A stretch of 64,000 bases of DNA from Corynebacterium jeikeium (GTDB taxonomy: Bacteria; Actinomycetota; Actinomycetes; Mycobacteriales; Mycobacteriaceae). The stretch is taken from NCBI RefSeq assembly GCF_000738265.1, contig NZ_JFCQ01000020.1:186001-250000 (forward strand). The letters run 5' to 3'. Made by a program: the position numbers and the translations under genes. The notes beneath the pieces were generated by a model. The model was not told the DNA's origin. It searched no databases and was given only the letters and a program-made list of their open reading frames with translations. Each line of letters opens with the position of its first letter. Positions within the stretch are counted from its first letter, which is position 1. Positions 26,003 to 34,561 of the stretch are shown here, piece by piece.

Positions 26003-27755
26003 TTTTCCACCCGCGTGCTGCTTTGCGTTGCTGCCAGAAGTGACGGTAGATACCGGGGACATCGGAAAGCTCAGAGTGCGTGCCCAGCTGGCTGACTTGC
26101 CCGTGTTCATCCAAGACTACGATTTGATCAGCAGATTTGATTGTATCCAGCTTATGGGCGATGACAATGAAAGTAGATTGCTCCCGTAGCTCGTCCATCG
26201 CAGCAAGAATGTTTGCCTCATTTTCTGCATCGAGCGCGGAGGTAGCCTCATCAAAGAGTACAATCGGCGCTTGTTTGAGAAGCGCGCGAGCTACAGATAC
26301 GCGCTGGCGTTCACCACCGGATAGAAGCCGCCCGCCTTCACCAACTGGAGTATGCCACCCTAGGCGGTTGGCAATAGAAGTCACGCCTGAAAGATCAGCT
26401 GCGCGGAAGACTTCCTCATCGGAGGCGTCGGGACGACCAACGCGGATATTAGCGATTAACGAGTCGTCGAAGAGGTAAACGTCCTGAAAGACCATGGACA
26501 GTCTGGACATTAACTGTTCGGTTCCAAGCTCGCGGATATCTACGCCGTCAACCATCACCGCCCCGGAATCTACATCCCAGAATCGCGAAATAAGGCGCGC
26601 AATTGTGGTCTTTCCGGAGCCAGAAGGACCGACAATGGCGGTAACGGTGCCTGGTCGAGCATGGAAAGTGACATCTACCAATACTGGTTTATCGCCGTAT
26701 CCAAACGTGACATTAAGCAGCTCTACATTTCCCGAACCATCGCCTAGGCGCGGAGTAGTGGGTTCTGGCAGGGAAGGGGCATCGGTGATGAGCTCAGTTT
26801 CTGTAAGCGCGATACGGCCGACATCTAAACCGACGAAAGAAGAACCCAGCTGTTCAAGCGTGCGGGTAAACCTCAAGCTGATTCCGATGATCGCAATTGT
26901 TTCTAGTGGCGATAGGGCGCCTTCAACGGCAAGATCCGCGGAGACCATAATGAGAGCCACAATGAAGATCTGCACTACTATGCCGTTGAGTAGCAAAGCT
27001 AATGTGGATACCCATAGCTCGCGTATTCGTGCTTTATGGTCGATTTCTAGCGCTTGCTCTAGTGGCGCAAAAACTTGTGATTGTCCTGCCGCGCGCAGGG
27101 CTGGTTGACAGTTAGCAAATTCTACGATGCGCTGGGAGAGCTCTTTACTCGGCCCCAGTGCGCGGTTCGATGCTTTCTCACGAATCCATGCAGCCAACTG
27201 CATCACCACGAGCGCCAATGGTGCGATGATAAGAAGGACCAAGCCCAGCTTCGGGTTCCAGAAACACGCTCCTACTAACAAGGTGACAAGTGCCGCGCTA
27301 TCGCGGTATATCGTTCCTTGAATACGCGCAATGGTCTCGGTCGCCACCATAAAGCGATCTGAAACGAGGCGAGATAGGCCGCCGGTATTAGCCGGTACGA
27401 ACCAGCCGAGCGGTAGCGTTGCTAATTTATCGCCCACAGTCGTGTGCGCGGTTCGGATGAAATCCAAGGCCGTGTGGTAAGAGGCCATGGTTGCGAAAAA
27501 TCGTAGCGCAAAAGCTACGAGCGCAATTGCCAAAAGCGTCCACATCCATGGTGCGATCGTCGTATCCCCATCGAGTGCCTTTGTAAGTGGCACGAGCGTG
27601 AGAACGGCGAGGCCGTCAAGCACGCCCACGATAAGAGATAGACAAGCATACCTTTTATTGAGCTTATGGCCTACAGGACTTTGCAGCTTTTTGACACTGC
27701 GAGTGAGTAGCGGATCACGAAGACGCGAACTAGCAGGCGTAGTGGCATTAGACAT
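25983..27755 (-). CDS. ABC transporter, fused membrane and ATPase domains (YbtQ/IrtB-like)
   Basis: 590 residues: six-helix exporter-type membrane domain (about 40-330) then an ATPase with GPSGSGKTT (Walker A), LLSGGERQR (signature), IVLFDEATSALD (Walker B/D-loop) and an AHK switch histidine. Exporter-fold pairs of this kind can work as importers of ferric siderophores (YbtPQ, IrtAB). Its start overlaps the end of the preceding ABC gene by 8 bases (ATGTCTAA), implying a heterodimer. It is the last gene of the ECF/ABC operon behind the DtxR box, and visibly AT-richer than the flanking core genes. Confidence 0.88.
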   Translation of the reverse strand: MSNATTPASSRLRDPLLTRSVKKLQSPVGHKLNKRYACLSLIVGVLDGLAVLTLVPLTKALDGDTTIAPWMWTLLAIALVAFALRFFATMASYHTALDFIRTAHTTVGDKLATLPLGWFVPANTGGLSRLVSDRFMVATETIARIQGTIYRDSAALVTLLVGACFWNPKLGLVLLIIAPLALVVMQLAAWIREKASNRALGPSKELSQRIVEFANCQPALRAAGQSQVFAPLEQALEIDHKARIRELWVSTLALLLNGIVVQIFIVALIMVSADLAVEGALSPLETIAIIGISLRFTRTLEQLGSSFVGLDVGRIALTETELITDAPSLPEPTTPRLGDGSGNVELLNVTFGYGDKPVLVDVTFHARPGTVTAIVGPSGSGKTTIARLISRFWDVDSGAVMVDGVDIRELGTEQLMSRLSMVFQDVYLFDDSLIANIRVGRPDASDEEVFRAADLSGVTSIANRLGWHTPVGEGGRLLSGGERQRVSVARALLKQAPIVLFDEATSALDAENEANILAAMDELREQSTFIVIAHKLDTIKSADQIVVLDEHGQVSQLGTHSELSDVPGIYRHFWQQRKAARGWKINSGRD

Positions 27756-29496
27756 GAGAATTATCCTTCATAGGCTTGAGGCAGATTATTTGGTCTGCGC
27801 CTTGGATGGACTCCGGCTTGTGGGCGATGACTAAGACGGTCTTGCCTCTGACGAGTGTGGCTAGAGCTGCTTGAATTTCTGCTTCGCAGTCAGGATCAGT
27901 TGCCGCAGTAGCTTCATCCAGGATCAAGATTGGGGCATTGGTAATGATTGCCCGGGCAATAGAAATGCGTTGCTGTTGTCCACCGGATAAAGAGGTGTCC
28001 TCACCAACAACGGTGTCGAGCCCAGCCGGTAAAGCGCGAATATCAGCAGCTATGTGCGCAGCCTCTGCGGCTTGCCAGATCTCTTCATCGCGGGCTTCTG
28101 GGCGTGCAAGGCGAATGTTTTCCCGAATACTCATACGCAGTAAGTGAGGATCTTGTAAGACGAAAGCCACAGTGCGGTACAAACTGTCGAAAGTGAGATC
28201 ACGGATATCCACGTTGTTGATAGTGATTGTGCCCGAATCTGGATCCTGGAAACGCGCCAGCATCGTTGCTGCTGTGGATTTGCCAGACCCGGAGGGGCCA
28301 ATCAATGCCGTGACAGTGCCTGCATTTAGTTGCGCAGAAAAGTCTTGGAGGACTGGTGTGTCTGGGGCGTAGCTAAAGCTGACCTTATGGAACTCCACCT
28401 CCATGTCTTGACTACTGGCATCGAGTCTCTTTTGGCCTTCTTTCACATGGGAAATTGTCATGACTTCATCAAGGCGCAACGCCGCATTGCCAGCGAGCTG
28501 GTAAGACCACATCATTTGGCCGACGGTTTGAATCGTGCCCGGGAGCACCAGCGCAATTAACGTTGTTGCGATGACTTCAGCGACCGTTACATAGTCACCA
28601 GCTATCAGCAGGGAACCGACTCCTACATTGATAAGGATGAGGACAGGAACCGCCACCACAGACTCTGAGATTGCGGAAACACGCAGAAGCGGACGTACCC
28701 ACTCGTAATAGAATTCCGCGAATTTTTGGGCAGCTTCGCGATATCGAGCGTGGGCTTTGCCAACGGTGCCGAAAGCCTTGACGACGGAAATACCTTCGGA
28801 GAACTCCACCGCAGTCGCAGAGACCTCACCCAGATAATTATCCATTTCCGCAGTTTTTGTGCCCATATCTTTCATTGAATACGCTTGGATTGCTAGGAAA
28901 ATGGGCACAGTGGCAATAGAAAGAAGACCAAGGCGCCAATCCAAGATAAAGGCATAAACCAGAAGCGCGAGGGGCGTAAAGATCGCGGCGACCTTCTCTA
29001 CAGGAGCGTGGGCTGTCAGGGTGTGCAGAGTTAACGTATCGTCCTCGACGGCTTTGCGAACTTTGCCGGAATTAGTCTGGCTAAACCACGAGAGTGGTGC
29101 TTTCGCAATAGCGGTAATAATTCGGCGCCGGTTAATCCCCACCAGCTTTGCATCAGCGAAGTGGGTGATCGCAAGGGCAAGGAAATAGAAGAATAGCTGG
29201 CCCAAAAATGCAGCAAGTAGCCATTTCACAATGGACGCGACGTCATCAGTTTTGCCGTCGATTAGAGCATTTCCCAGTGCCACCAACGCGACGTAGGGTG
29301 CTACGGCGAGTACCGAGGATATAAGCGCGAGAAACTGTGCGAAGTAGATGGTTGTTTGCACTGGGGCCAGTAGCTTTTTTAGAGCGACCTGGCCGGCTTT
29401 TAGTTTTGCGCGAGCCTCTTCTTCCGGTGACGCACCGTGTGATTCTGGTGCGTGGGTTCCGCTTGATTCTGTGGAACTCTGTCTTATTTCAGACAT
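27748..29496 (-). CDS. ABC transporter, fused membrane and ATPase domains (YbtP/IrtA-like partner)
   Basis: 582 residues from the start at 29496; an upstream frame overlaps the previous gene and is rejected. A polar, acidic N-terminal tail (to about 40) leads into six membrane helices, then an ATPase with GPSGSGKST, LSGGQQQRI and ILILDEATAATD. The D-loop AATD differs from the partner's SALD, as expected of one half of an asymmetric heterodimer. It starts 7 bases after the ECF ATPase stop, so it belongs to the same operon. It lacks the siderophore-interacting reductase domain of mycobacterial IrtA. Confidence 0.87.
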   Translation of the reverse strand: MSEIRQSSTESSGTHAPESHGASPEEEARAKLKAGQVALKKLLAPVQTTIYFAQFLALISSVLAVAPYVALVALGNALIDGKTDDVASIVKWLLAAFLGQLFFYFLALAITHFADAKLVGINRRRIITAIAKAPLSWFSQTNSGKVRKAVEDDTLTLHTLTAHAPVEKVAAIFTPLALLVYAFILDWRLGLLSIATVPIFLAIQAYSMKDMGTKTAEMDNYLGEVSATAVEFSEGISVVKAFGTVGKAHARYREAAQKFAEFYYEWVRPLLRVSAISESVVAVPVLILINVGVGSLLIAGDYVTVAEVIATTLIALVLPGTIQTVGQMMWSYQLAGNAALRLDEVMTISHVKEGQKRLDASSQDMEVEFHKVSFSYAPDTPVLQDFSAQLNAGTVTALIGPSGSGKSTAATMLARFQDPDSGTITINNVDIRDLTFDSLYRTVAFVLQDPHLLRMSIRENIRLARPEARDEEIWQAAEAAHIAADIRALPAGLDTVVGEDTSLSGGQQQRISIARAIITNAPILILDEATAATDPDCEAEIQAALATLVRGKTVLVIAHKPESIQGADQIICLKPMKDNSHV

Positions 29497-29503
29497 TTCT
29501 TTC

Positions 29504-30973
29504 TCAATTCTTGTTGATGTCAGTAATATCGATGATTCTGGTGACTGATTCTTGGATGAATTCGTGGTCATGGGTGATGACGATGACCACTGCTCCGCTT
29601 GCTGCAAGAGATCGAAGTAGCGCAGAGATGGATTGCAGTTGGCGCCAGCCCACGCCAGAGGTAGGTTCATCGAAGATGTAGACCTCTGCTTGCTCGGCTT
29701 GGGCTGAAGCTATGGCTAAGCGTTGCCGTTGCCCACCGGACAGAGACTGCGGATGCCGTTGGGCCATTCCTGCCAGATCGAGGCGATGGAGAATCTCATT
29801 GACATCGATGTGGTCCCGCTTCTTCTTTGCCAGTCCGAGCGTGACTTCTTCTTCGGTGGTGGCTGCGAATAATTGGCGGCCAACATCTTGCATCACCATG
29901 TACGCGGCACGTCTGCGGGCAGCCGCTCCTACTCGTTTGCTGTTCAAACGGAGATTACCGCCGCGTTTGGGAGAAGCAAGACCACAAATGATCCTGGCGA
30001 GGGTGGTTTTTCCAGCGCCGTTGGGCCCGATTAAGGCAGTGACTTCGCCGCTGGGGAAAAATGCGTGGTCAATGTTTAGCACCTCATGCGTGCCATAAGA
30101 AAAACAGATGTTGCTTAACTCGAGTCCGCTCCGCTGGGGATCGGCGTTTTCGAGCGTGGGTGGTACCGGCACGCTCGCGGGCAGGGGAACGTGGTGTAAG
30201 CTGCGTAGCCCCAATTGTTTGCGTTCGGGTTCGTCTAAGCCATAAAACTCCTGAGCGTGGAAACTCCGCGTTATTTTTCCCTGAGTCAAGTAAATGACTT
30301 GGTCAGCGATATCTTTTAAGAAAAAGAGGCGGTGATCAGCGATAATGATCGTTGTGCCTAATTCCTTCAAGCGGTGTAGCACGCGTGCAAGAATATCGAT
30401 GCTTTCCATGGAGAGATTGGACGTGGGTTCATCGAGAAGCACGAGACTGCCCGGGGACACAAGCGCGCATGCGCATGCCACGGTTTGTAACTGTCCACCG
30501 GATAATTCTTTGAATCGCCGGCCCCGAAGATCGTCAATGCCTAGTAGCTCGACCGCTGATTGAATCCTCGACTCAATTTCTGTGGGATCCACACCAAGGT
30601 TTTCTAGCCCGAAGGCCAATTCTGCATTGACGCTTTCAGTGAAAAATTGTGTCCTTGGATTCTGGAATACTGAAGCGCTGAACTCGATGGCTCGGGACAG
30701 CGGTTCTTCCGCAGGGTTAAAAGCCTGGTCCTCCTTTATAATAGTGATGGTTCCTAGCAGCTCTCCTGGATTGAAATGGGGGATGAGCCCGTTGATCAAC
30801 TTGAGTACCGTGGACTTTCCCGATCCGGAATCACCGGTAATCAGTAGGCACTGTCCTGGCGAGACAGAAAAGGACACATCAGATACACCTTGAATGCCTG
30901 GCCGAGCGCCCAATGGATATGTAAAAGAAACGTTGTGGGCGTTTACACTGGTTGCGATACTGCGTTCGTTCAT
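29504..30973 (-). CDS. ECF transporter double ATPase (A1-A2 fusion)
   Basis: 489 residues with two complete ABC ATPase domains in one chain: first domain GDSGSGKST, LSGGQLQT, LLDEPTSNLS; second domain GPNGAGKTT, LSGGQRQR, IFDEPTSGVG. It powers an energy-coupling-factor importer with the T and S proteins encoded next to it. Both D-loops deviate from the usual S/N-x-LD (SNLS and SGVG), which may alter the dimer interface. ATGA overlap with the T-component gene upstream. Most ECF systems use separate or shared ATPases; the fused form here is dedicated to this operon. Confidence 0.88.
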   Translation of the reverse strand: MNERSIATSVNAHNVSFTYPLGARPGIQGVSDVSFSVSPGQCLLITGDSGSGKSTVLKLINGLIPHFNPGELLGTITIIKEDQAFNPAEEPLSRAIEFSASVFQNPRTQFFTESVNAELAFGLENLGVDPTEIESRIQSAVELLGIDDLRGRRFKELSGGQLQTVACACALVSPGSLVLLDEPTSNLSMESIDILARVLHRLKELGTTIIIADHRLFFLKDIADQVIYLTQGKITRSFHAQEFYGLDEPERKQLGLRSLHHVPLPASVPVPPTLENADPQRSGLELSNICFSYGTHEVLNIDHAFFPSGEVTALIGPNGAGKTTLARIICGLASPKRGGNLRLNSKRVGAAARRRAAYMVMQDVGRQLFAATTEEEVTLGLAKKKRDHIDVNEILHRLDLAGMAQRHPQSLSGGQRQRLAIASAQAEQAEVYIFDEPTSGVGWRQLQSISALLRSLAASGAVVIVITHDHEFIQESVTRIIDITDINKN

Positions 30974-31695
30974 AAGTGGACCTCCGTGGGAAGCCAGACA
31001 GAGGCAACAACGAGGCCCAACCCAGCTAGTGCAGTTGCATCGACAAGCTTGAAGGAAAGATCGGCGGTGGTGGTTGGGCGTGTGGGTCCTCCCAATCCCC
31101 GGACAAGAGCAGAGGCAGCGAGCTCATCACCAGCGCGGACGACGGCGCCTAATAAGGGGATGATCAGCATCGCGGACGATTGTGTGGGCTGTGTGATCCA
31201 GCTTTTTACTCCAGGCTGGAGACCTCGAAGGACCATGGCATCGCGGATGGCTTTGGCTTCTGCCACGATGATCGGCAAAACGCGCAGGAATACCGCCGGT
31301 GGAATGGTGGCCCAGCCTGGTAAACGCAGGTCCCGCAGTGCTGAGGTCAACGTGGATGGTGTGAGAGTGAGCAAGCCGAATGCGCCGATGGACATGCTGA
31401 TGACAAAACGGCTTAGCCACGAAAAAATTGCCGCCGAAAAAGCGAAAAATGTGGAGCCAGGAAGCTGTAATAGGCCCCAATACCCAAGATAGGATAATGC
31501 AAAAGCGCACAGGCAAATAAGACCATAGTGTGGCTTTACTGTGGCTAGTGCGATGGAGCTGAAAGCGATAGAAATCAGCAGTGTCGGTAGGTGGCCGTGG
31601 CTGAGAGCTACTGCATTGATTACTAGAACAGAAAGCAGCACGGTCCGTGGATCGATCGAAGATCGACGAAGCACGCCCTGTTTTTGCAGGCTCAC
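30970..31695 (-). CDS. ECF transporter T component (EcfT-like)
   Basis: 241-residue integral membrane coupling protein. It contains the two Ala/Leu-Arg-Gly motifs that dock on the ATPases (VLRGLQPG, LVRGLGGP) after helices including VLLSVLVINAVAL. GTG start at 31695 overlaps the S-component stop by 4 bases (GTGA), and the gene's end overlaps the ATPase start by 4 bases, so three proteins are translationally coupled. A dedicated T component suggests a group I (self-contained) ECF importer. Confidence 0.86.
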   Translation of the reverse strand: MSLQKQGVLRRSSIDPRTVLLSVLVINAVALSHGHLPTLLISIAFSSIALATVKPHYGLICLCAFALSYLGYWGLLQLPGSTFFAFSAAIFSWLSRFVISMSIGAFGLLTLTPSTLTSALRDLRLPGWATIPPAVFLRVLPIIVAEAKAIRDAMVLRGLQPGVKSWITQPTQSSAMLIIPLLGAVVRAGDELAASALVRGLGGPTRPTTTADLSFKLVDATALAGLGLVVASVWLPTEVHL

Positions 31696-32327
31696 AGGAG
31701 ACCAGCGCTTTCAAAGTGTTTGCGGCTGACGCGAACTCCGACCTTTCCTCCGATAAAGCCGACGATGAGCGCACAAATGGCCAGTACTCCAATGGTCCAT
31801 GGCTGGAAGATATCCGACATGGCATCGGCATATTCTTGACCCATTTGGTCTGCGATATCGACGTAGTAGGAGTCCGTATCCAGAATTAGCGGGATAAAAG
31901 GCAAAGAAATCCAGACACAGAAGACGCCGTAGGCAATAGGGAAGGATTTGGCAATACTGAGGTGGCTTTTTGTAATAACCAAATCCGCGATAAACCCTAG
32001 AATTATGCTTCCCAGCAGGGTCCAGAAGTAGTGTCCGGTGAGCATGAATGCTAGTCCGTTAATACCACCGACGAGGGTGAAAGCACCCATTTTGGGCGTG
32101 CGGGCGGCATAAAGCGCTAGCACGATTCCGTTTGCGATTGCCGCGATAAACCATCCAATAAACATGAATTGTGGTCCTGCGAATCCAATCATTCCGCTTA
32201 CAAAGGTGATTACAAAGTAAAGTGCAGCAAAGATGCCAGCGTTGATGAGATCTCTGGTGTTTAAACGTGCCGTCGACCCACTGGATGAGCTTGCACTCCA
32301 TGCGGGCGTAGAGGACTGTTGGGCCAT
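31692..32327 (-). CDS. ECF transporter substrate-binding S component (MptD/Trep_Strep-like)
   Basis: 211-residue membrane protein. A short Ser-rich N-terminus precedes LNTRDLINAGIFAALYFVIT, typical of S components that bind small substrates, then GPQFMFIGWFIAAIANGIVL and further helices. It resembles the MptD/Trep_Strep type that often sits with exporter-fold ABC pairs. It is the first gene of the operon, 27 bases from the DtxR box, so substrate and system are probably iron-linked: a ferric chelate or other metallophore. The exact ligand cannot be read from the sequence. Confidence 0.8.
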   Translation of the reverse strand: MAQQSSTPAWSASSSSGSTARLNTRDLINAGIFAALYFVITFVSGMIGFAGPQFMFIGWFIAAIANGIVLALYAARTPKMGAFTLVGGINGLAFMLTGHYFWTLLGSIILGFIADLVITKSHLSIAKSFPIAYGVFCVWISLPFIPLILDTDSYYVDIADQMGQEYADAMSDIFQPWTIGVLAICALIVGFIGGKVGVRVSRKHFESAGLL

Positions 32328-32354
32328 AGTAAACCTCGGTTCATGAACAGCAGG

Positions 32355-32373
32355 AAAGGTAAGGCTCTCCTAA
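32355..32373 (-). promoter_or_regulatory. DtxR/IdeR iron box before the ECF/ABC operon
   Basis: On the minus strand the 19-mer TTAGGAGAGCCTTACCTTT matches the DtxR consensus TWAGGTWAGSCTWACCTWA at 16 of 19 positions. It lies 28 bases upstream of the S-component start, with TTATCT as a possible -10 just before it, so bound DtxR-Fe would block transcription. The spacing and match are strong; regulation itself is inferred. Confidence 0.75.
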
Positions 32374-32449
32374 CAAAGATAACACTCTTTATAAACTACT
32401 TCTAGTTTTGATCTGAAGATTCACCCTTAATGGGGGTGAATGCAGATAA

Positions 32450-32700
32450 GCGGACATCAAACCAGAGCACGACTACCGACTACGCACCGACAAAGTAGGC
32501 ACCAACGGCAAGACAACCCTGCGATGGGGCAGTAAACTACGCCGCCTCTACATCGGCCGCCGATGGGGCGGGGGAACCAATCACCATGGTGTCTGCATCG
32601 ACAACCACGTCGACATCAAAATAACCGCCACCGGGGCACAAATCGCTGCCTACACACTTACCGAAGAAAAGATCTACTACAACAAGAAAGACATCGAACT
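32450..32700 (+). pseudogene. Remnant of an IS481-type transposase C-terminus
   Basis: The plus-strand frame beginning ADIKPEHDYRLRTDKVG, then TTLRWGSKLRRLYIGRRWGG, VCIDNHVDIKITATG and YTLTEEKIYYNKKD matches the tail of IS481-family transposases (HYRVRxDKVxxxGKVTLRxxGxLxHLxIGR pattern). A stop precedes it at 32447, no start or DDE catalytic core remains, and the reading continues into the tRNA terminator. It is a dead fragment marking past insertion beside tRNA-Arg and the low-GC transport operon. Confidence 0.65.
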
Positions 32701-32731
32701 CAACCCCAGTCGGGGCAACCAAAAACAAAAA

Positions 32732-32764
32732 TCTCGAGACACCGACCGGAACGATGTCTCGAGA
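32732..32764 (-). terminator. Terminator of tRNA-Arg
   Basis: TCTCGAGACA (32732-32741) and TGTCTCGAGA (32755-32764) form a perfect 10-bp stem with a 13-base loop. Read on the minus strand it is followed by TTTTTGTTTTTGG. It lies 10 bases beyond the 3' end of the tRNA, a textbook rho-independent terminator. Confidence 0.85.
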
Positions 32765-32773
32765 CTTCCAGCG

Positions 32774-32846
32774 TGCCCCAGAGAGGAATCGAACCTCCGA
32801 CACCGGCTTTAGGAGAGCCGTGCTCTATCCACTGAGCTACTAGGGC
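32774..32846 (-). tRNA. tRNA-Arg, anticodon CCT
   Basis: Minus-strand 73-base cloverleaf: acceptor GCCCTAG/CTGGGGC (one T-G pair), D-arm GCTCAGTGGATAGAGC, anticodon stem CGGCT/AGCCG with loop CTCCTAA (anticodon CCT, reading AGG), T-arm GGAGG-TTCGATT-CCTCT, discriminator A. CCA is not encoded. tRNA genes are common integration sites; here a transposase remnant and an AT-rich operon lie on its 3' side. Confidence 0.95.
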
Positions 32847-33019
32847 AATCGCATGACAAACGGCAACCAGCGCTCATCCGCCACCTGCCGACCATGCGAA
32901 CTACATAATACAAGCCAGGCTTTGTTCCCTGTTAACCAGACCTTCAGCTCATTGACACTAGAGGCGTCAGCACCAAAATCGCCGGCGCTGCACCCGCAGC
33001 AAAGCTACGATCGATAAGT

Positions 33020-34549
33020 ATGGGCGACGCAGTATCTAAAGATACCTATACACCGAAACAACGCACCCGCTTCCGCGAGCGGCTCAACGCCGAGCTGGAG
33101 GTCTTCGATAAGCACCTTCAAGACTCTGAGTTCATCAACCAGGGCACCATCGGCCTGGAACTAGAGATGAACCTCGTGGACACAAACATGCAACCCAACC
33201 GCTGCAATGAAGAAGTGCTGGCGAAGCTGGAAGAAGCCTATCCGGGCGAATACCAGTCTGAAATCGGCTCCTACAACGTGGAGATGAACCATCCACCACT
33301 ATCCATCACCGGTCGCGGGTTGGAGCAACTCCAAGAAGGCCTCGACGAACGCCTGTACGCCGTGCAAAAGGCTGCTGAGCAGCTGGATTCCCGCGCAGTG
33401 ATGATCGGCACCCTGCCAACGCTGACCACTGACTTCCTCAGCGATCCCGCCTGGATGACGGACGAAAACCGCTACAAGGCACTCAACAATGCAGTCCTGG
33501 AATCCCGCGGCGAACTCGTGCGCATCCAGCTCGAAGGTGCACTGCCTGGCCGTGTACTCGGCACCGTGGATACCTACCGCCATGACTTCGAGGACATCGC
33601 CCCGGAATCCGCCTGCACCTCCATGCAGCTGCACCTACAGGTCGCGCCGAACCTCTTCGCCAACGCCTGGAACGCTTCCCAAGCCATCGCGGGTGTGCAG
33701 GCAGCGCTCAGCGCGAACTCCCCGCTGTTCGTCGGCCACAAACTGTGGCACGAATCGCGCATTCCCGTCTTCCAGCAAGCCATCGACACGCGCACCGCGG
33801 AGCTCGTCAACCAGGGCGTGCGTCCGCGCGTGTGGTTCGGCGAGCGGTGGATCACCAGCGTATTCGACCTCTTCGAGGAGAACGGCCGCTACTTCTCCCC
33901 TCTCCTGCCCGAGGATCGCATGGAGGCAGGCACACCCATCATGTCCGGCGACAGCCCGGGCCTGCACTACATGAACCTGCACAACGGCACGATCTGGCGC
34001 TGGAACCGCCCAATCTACGATCCGAAACTGAAGCGCTCCCACATCCGCGTGGAGAACCGTCTGCTACCCGCCGGCCCCACCACCGCCGACATCGTCGCAG
34101 ACGCCGCCTTCTACTACGGACTCGTCAAGTTCTTGGGTACGCAGAATCGCCCCGTGTGGTCGCGCCTTTCTTTTGAGGACGCCCACAGCAACTTCCTCGC
34201 CGGCGCCCGCGAAGGGCTGCGCGCCAGCATGCGCTGGCCACGCGTGGGGACTGTTCCGGTCCGCCAGCTGATTACCGAGCACCTGCTCGACCAAGCCCGC
34301 GAGGGATTGGAGCTGCTGGACGTGGATTCCGAACTGATCGAGACCTACCTGGGAATCGTCGAAGGCCGCGCCCGCAGCGGACAGAATGGTGCAACCTGGC
34401 AGCTGGATACCTTCAACCGGCTGGCCCCGAACAGCGAGCCGGATTCCGCCGAGCGTGCCGAAGCTCTGGCCACCATGATGCAGCGCTACATCGCCCACCA
34501 GACCAGTGGCCAGCCGGTGCACACCTGGTCTGTGGAAGGGCGCGACTAG
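33020..34549 (+). CDS. Glutamate-cysteine ligase family 2 protein
   Basis: 509 residues of the GCS2 carboxylate-amine ligase superfamily. Visible features: GTIGLELEMNLVD near the N-terminus, SEIGSYNVEMNHPP (ATP/glutamate site), SACTSMQLHLQVAP, and SHIRVENRLLPAGPTTADIVADA. Relatives include EgtA and YbdK-type ligases that join glutamate to an amine or cysteine. No ergothioneine or glutathione genes lie nearby, so the substrate pair is unknown. A TACGAT box 8 bases before the ATG suggests a leaderless transcript. Divergent from the tRNA-Arg gene. Confidence 0.85.
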   Translation: MGDAVSKDTYTPKQRTRFRERLNAELEVFDKHLQDSEFINQGTIGLELEMNLVDTNMQPNRCNEEVLAKLEEAYPGEYQSEIGSYNVEMNHPPLSITGRGLEQLQEGLDERLYAVQKAAEQLDSRAVMIGTLPTLTTDFLSDPAWMTDENRYKALNNAVLESRGELVRIQLEGALPGRVLGTVDTYRHDFEDIAPESACTSMQLHLQVAPNLFANAWNASQAIAGVQAALSANSPLFVGHKLWHESRIPVFQQAIDTRTAELVNQGVRPRVWFGERWITSVFDLFEENGRYFSPLLPEDRMEAGTPIMSGDSPGLHYMNLHNGTIWRWNRPIYDPKLKRSHIRVENRLLPAGPTTADIVADAAFYYGLVKFLGTQNRPVWSRLSFEDAHSNFLAGAREGLRASMRWPRVGTVPVRQLITEHLLDQAREGLELLDVDSELIETYLGIVEGRARSGQNGATWQLDTFNRLAPNSEPDSAERAEALATMMQRYIAHQTSGQPVHTWSVEGRD

Positions 34550-34561
34550 CGGAGCCGGGGT

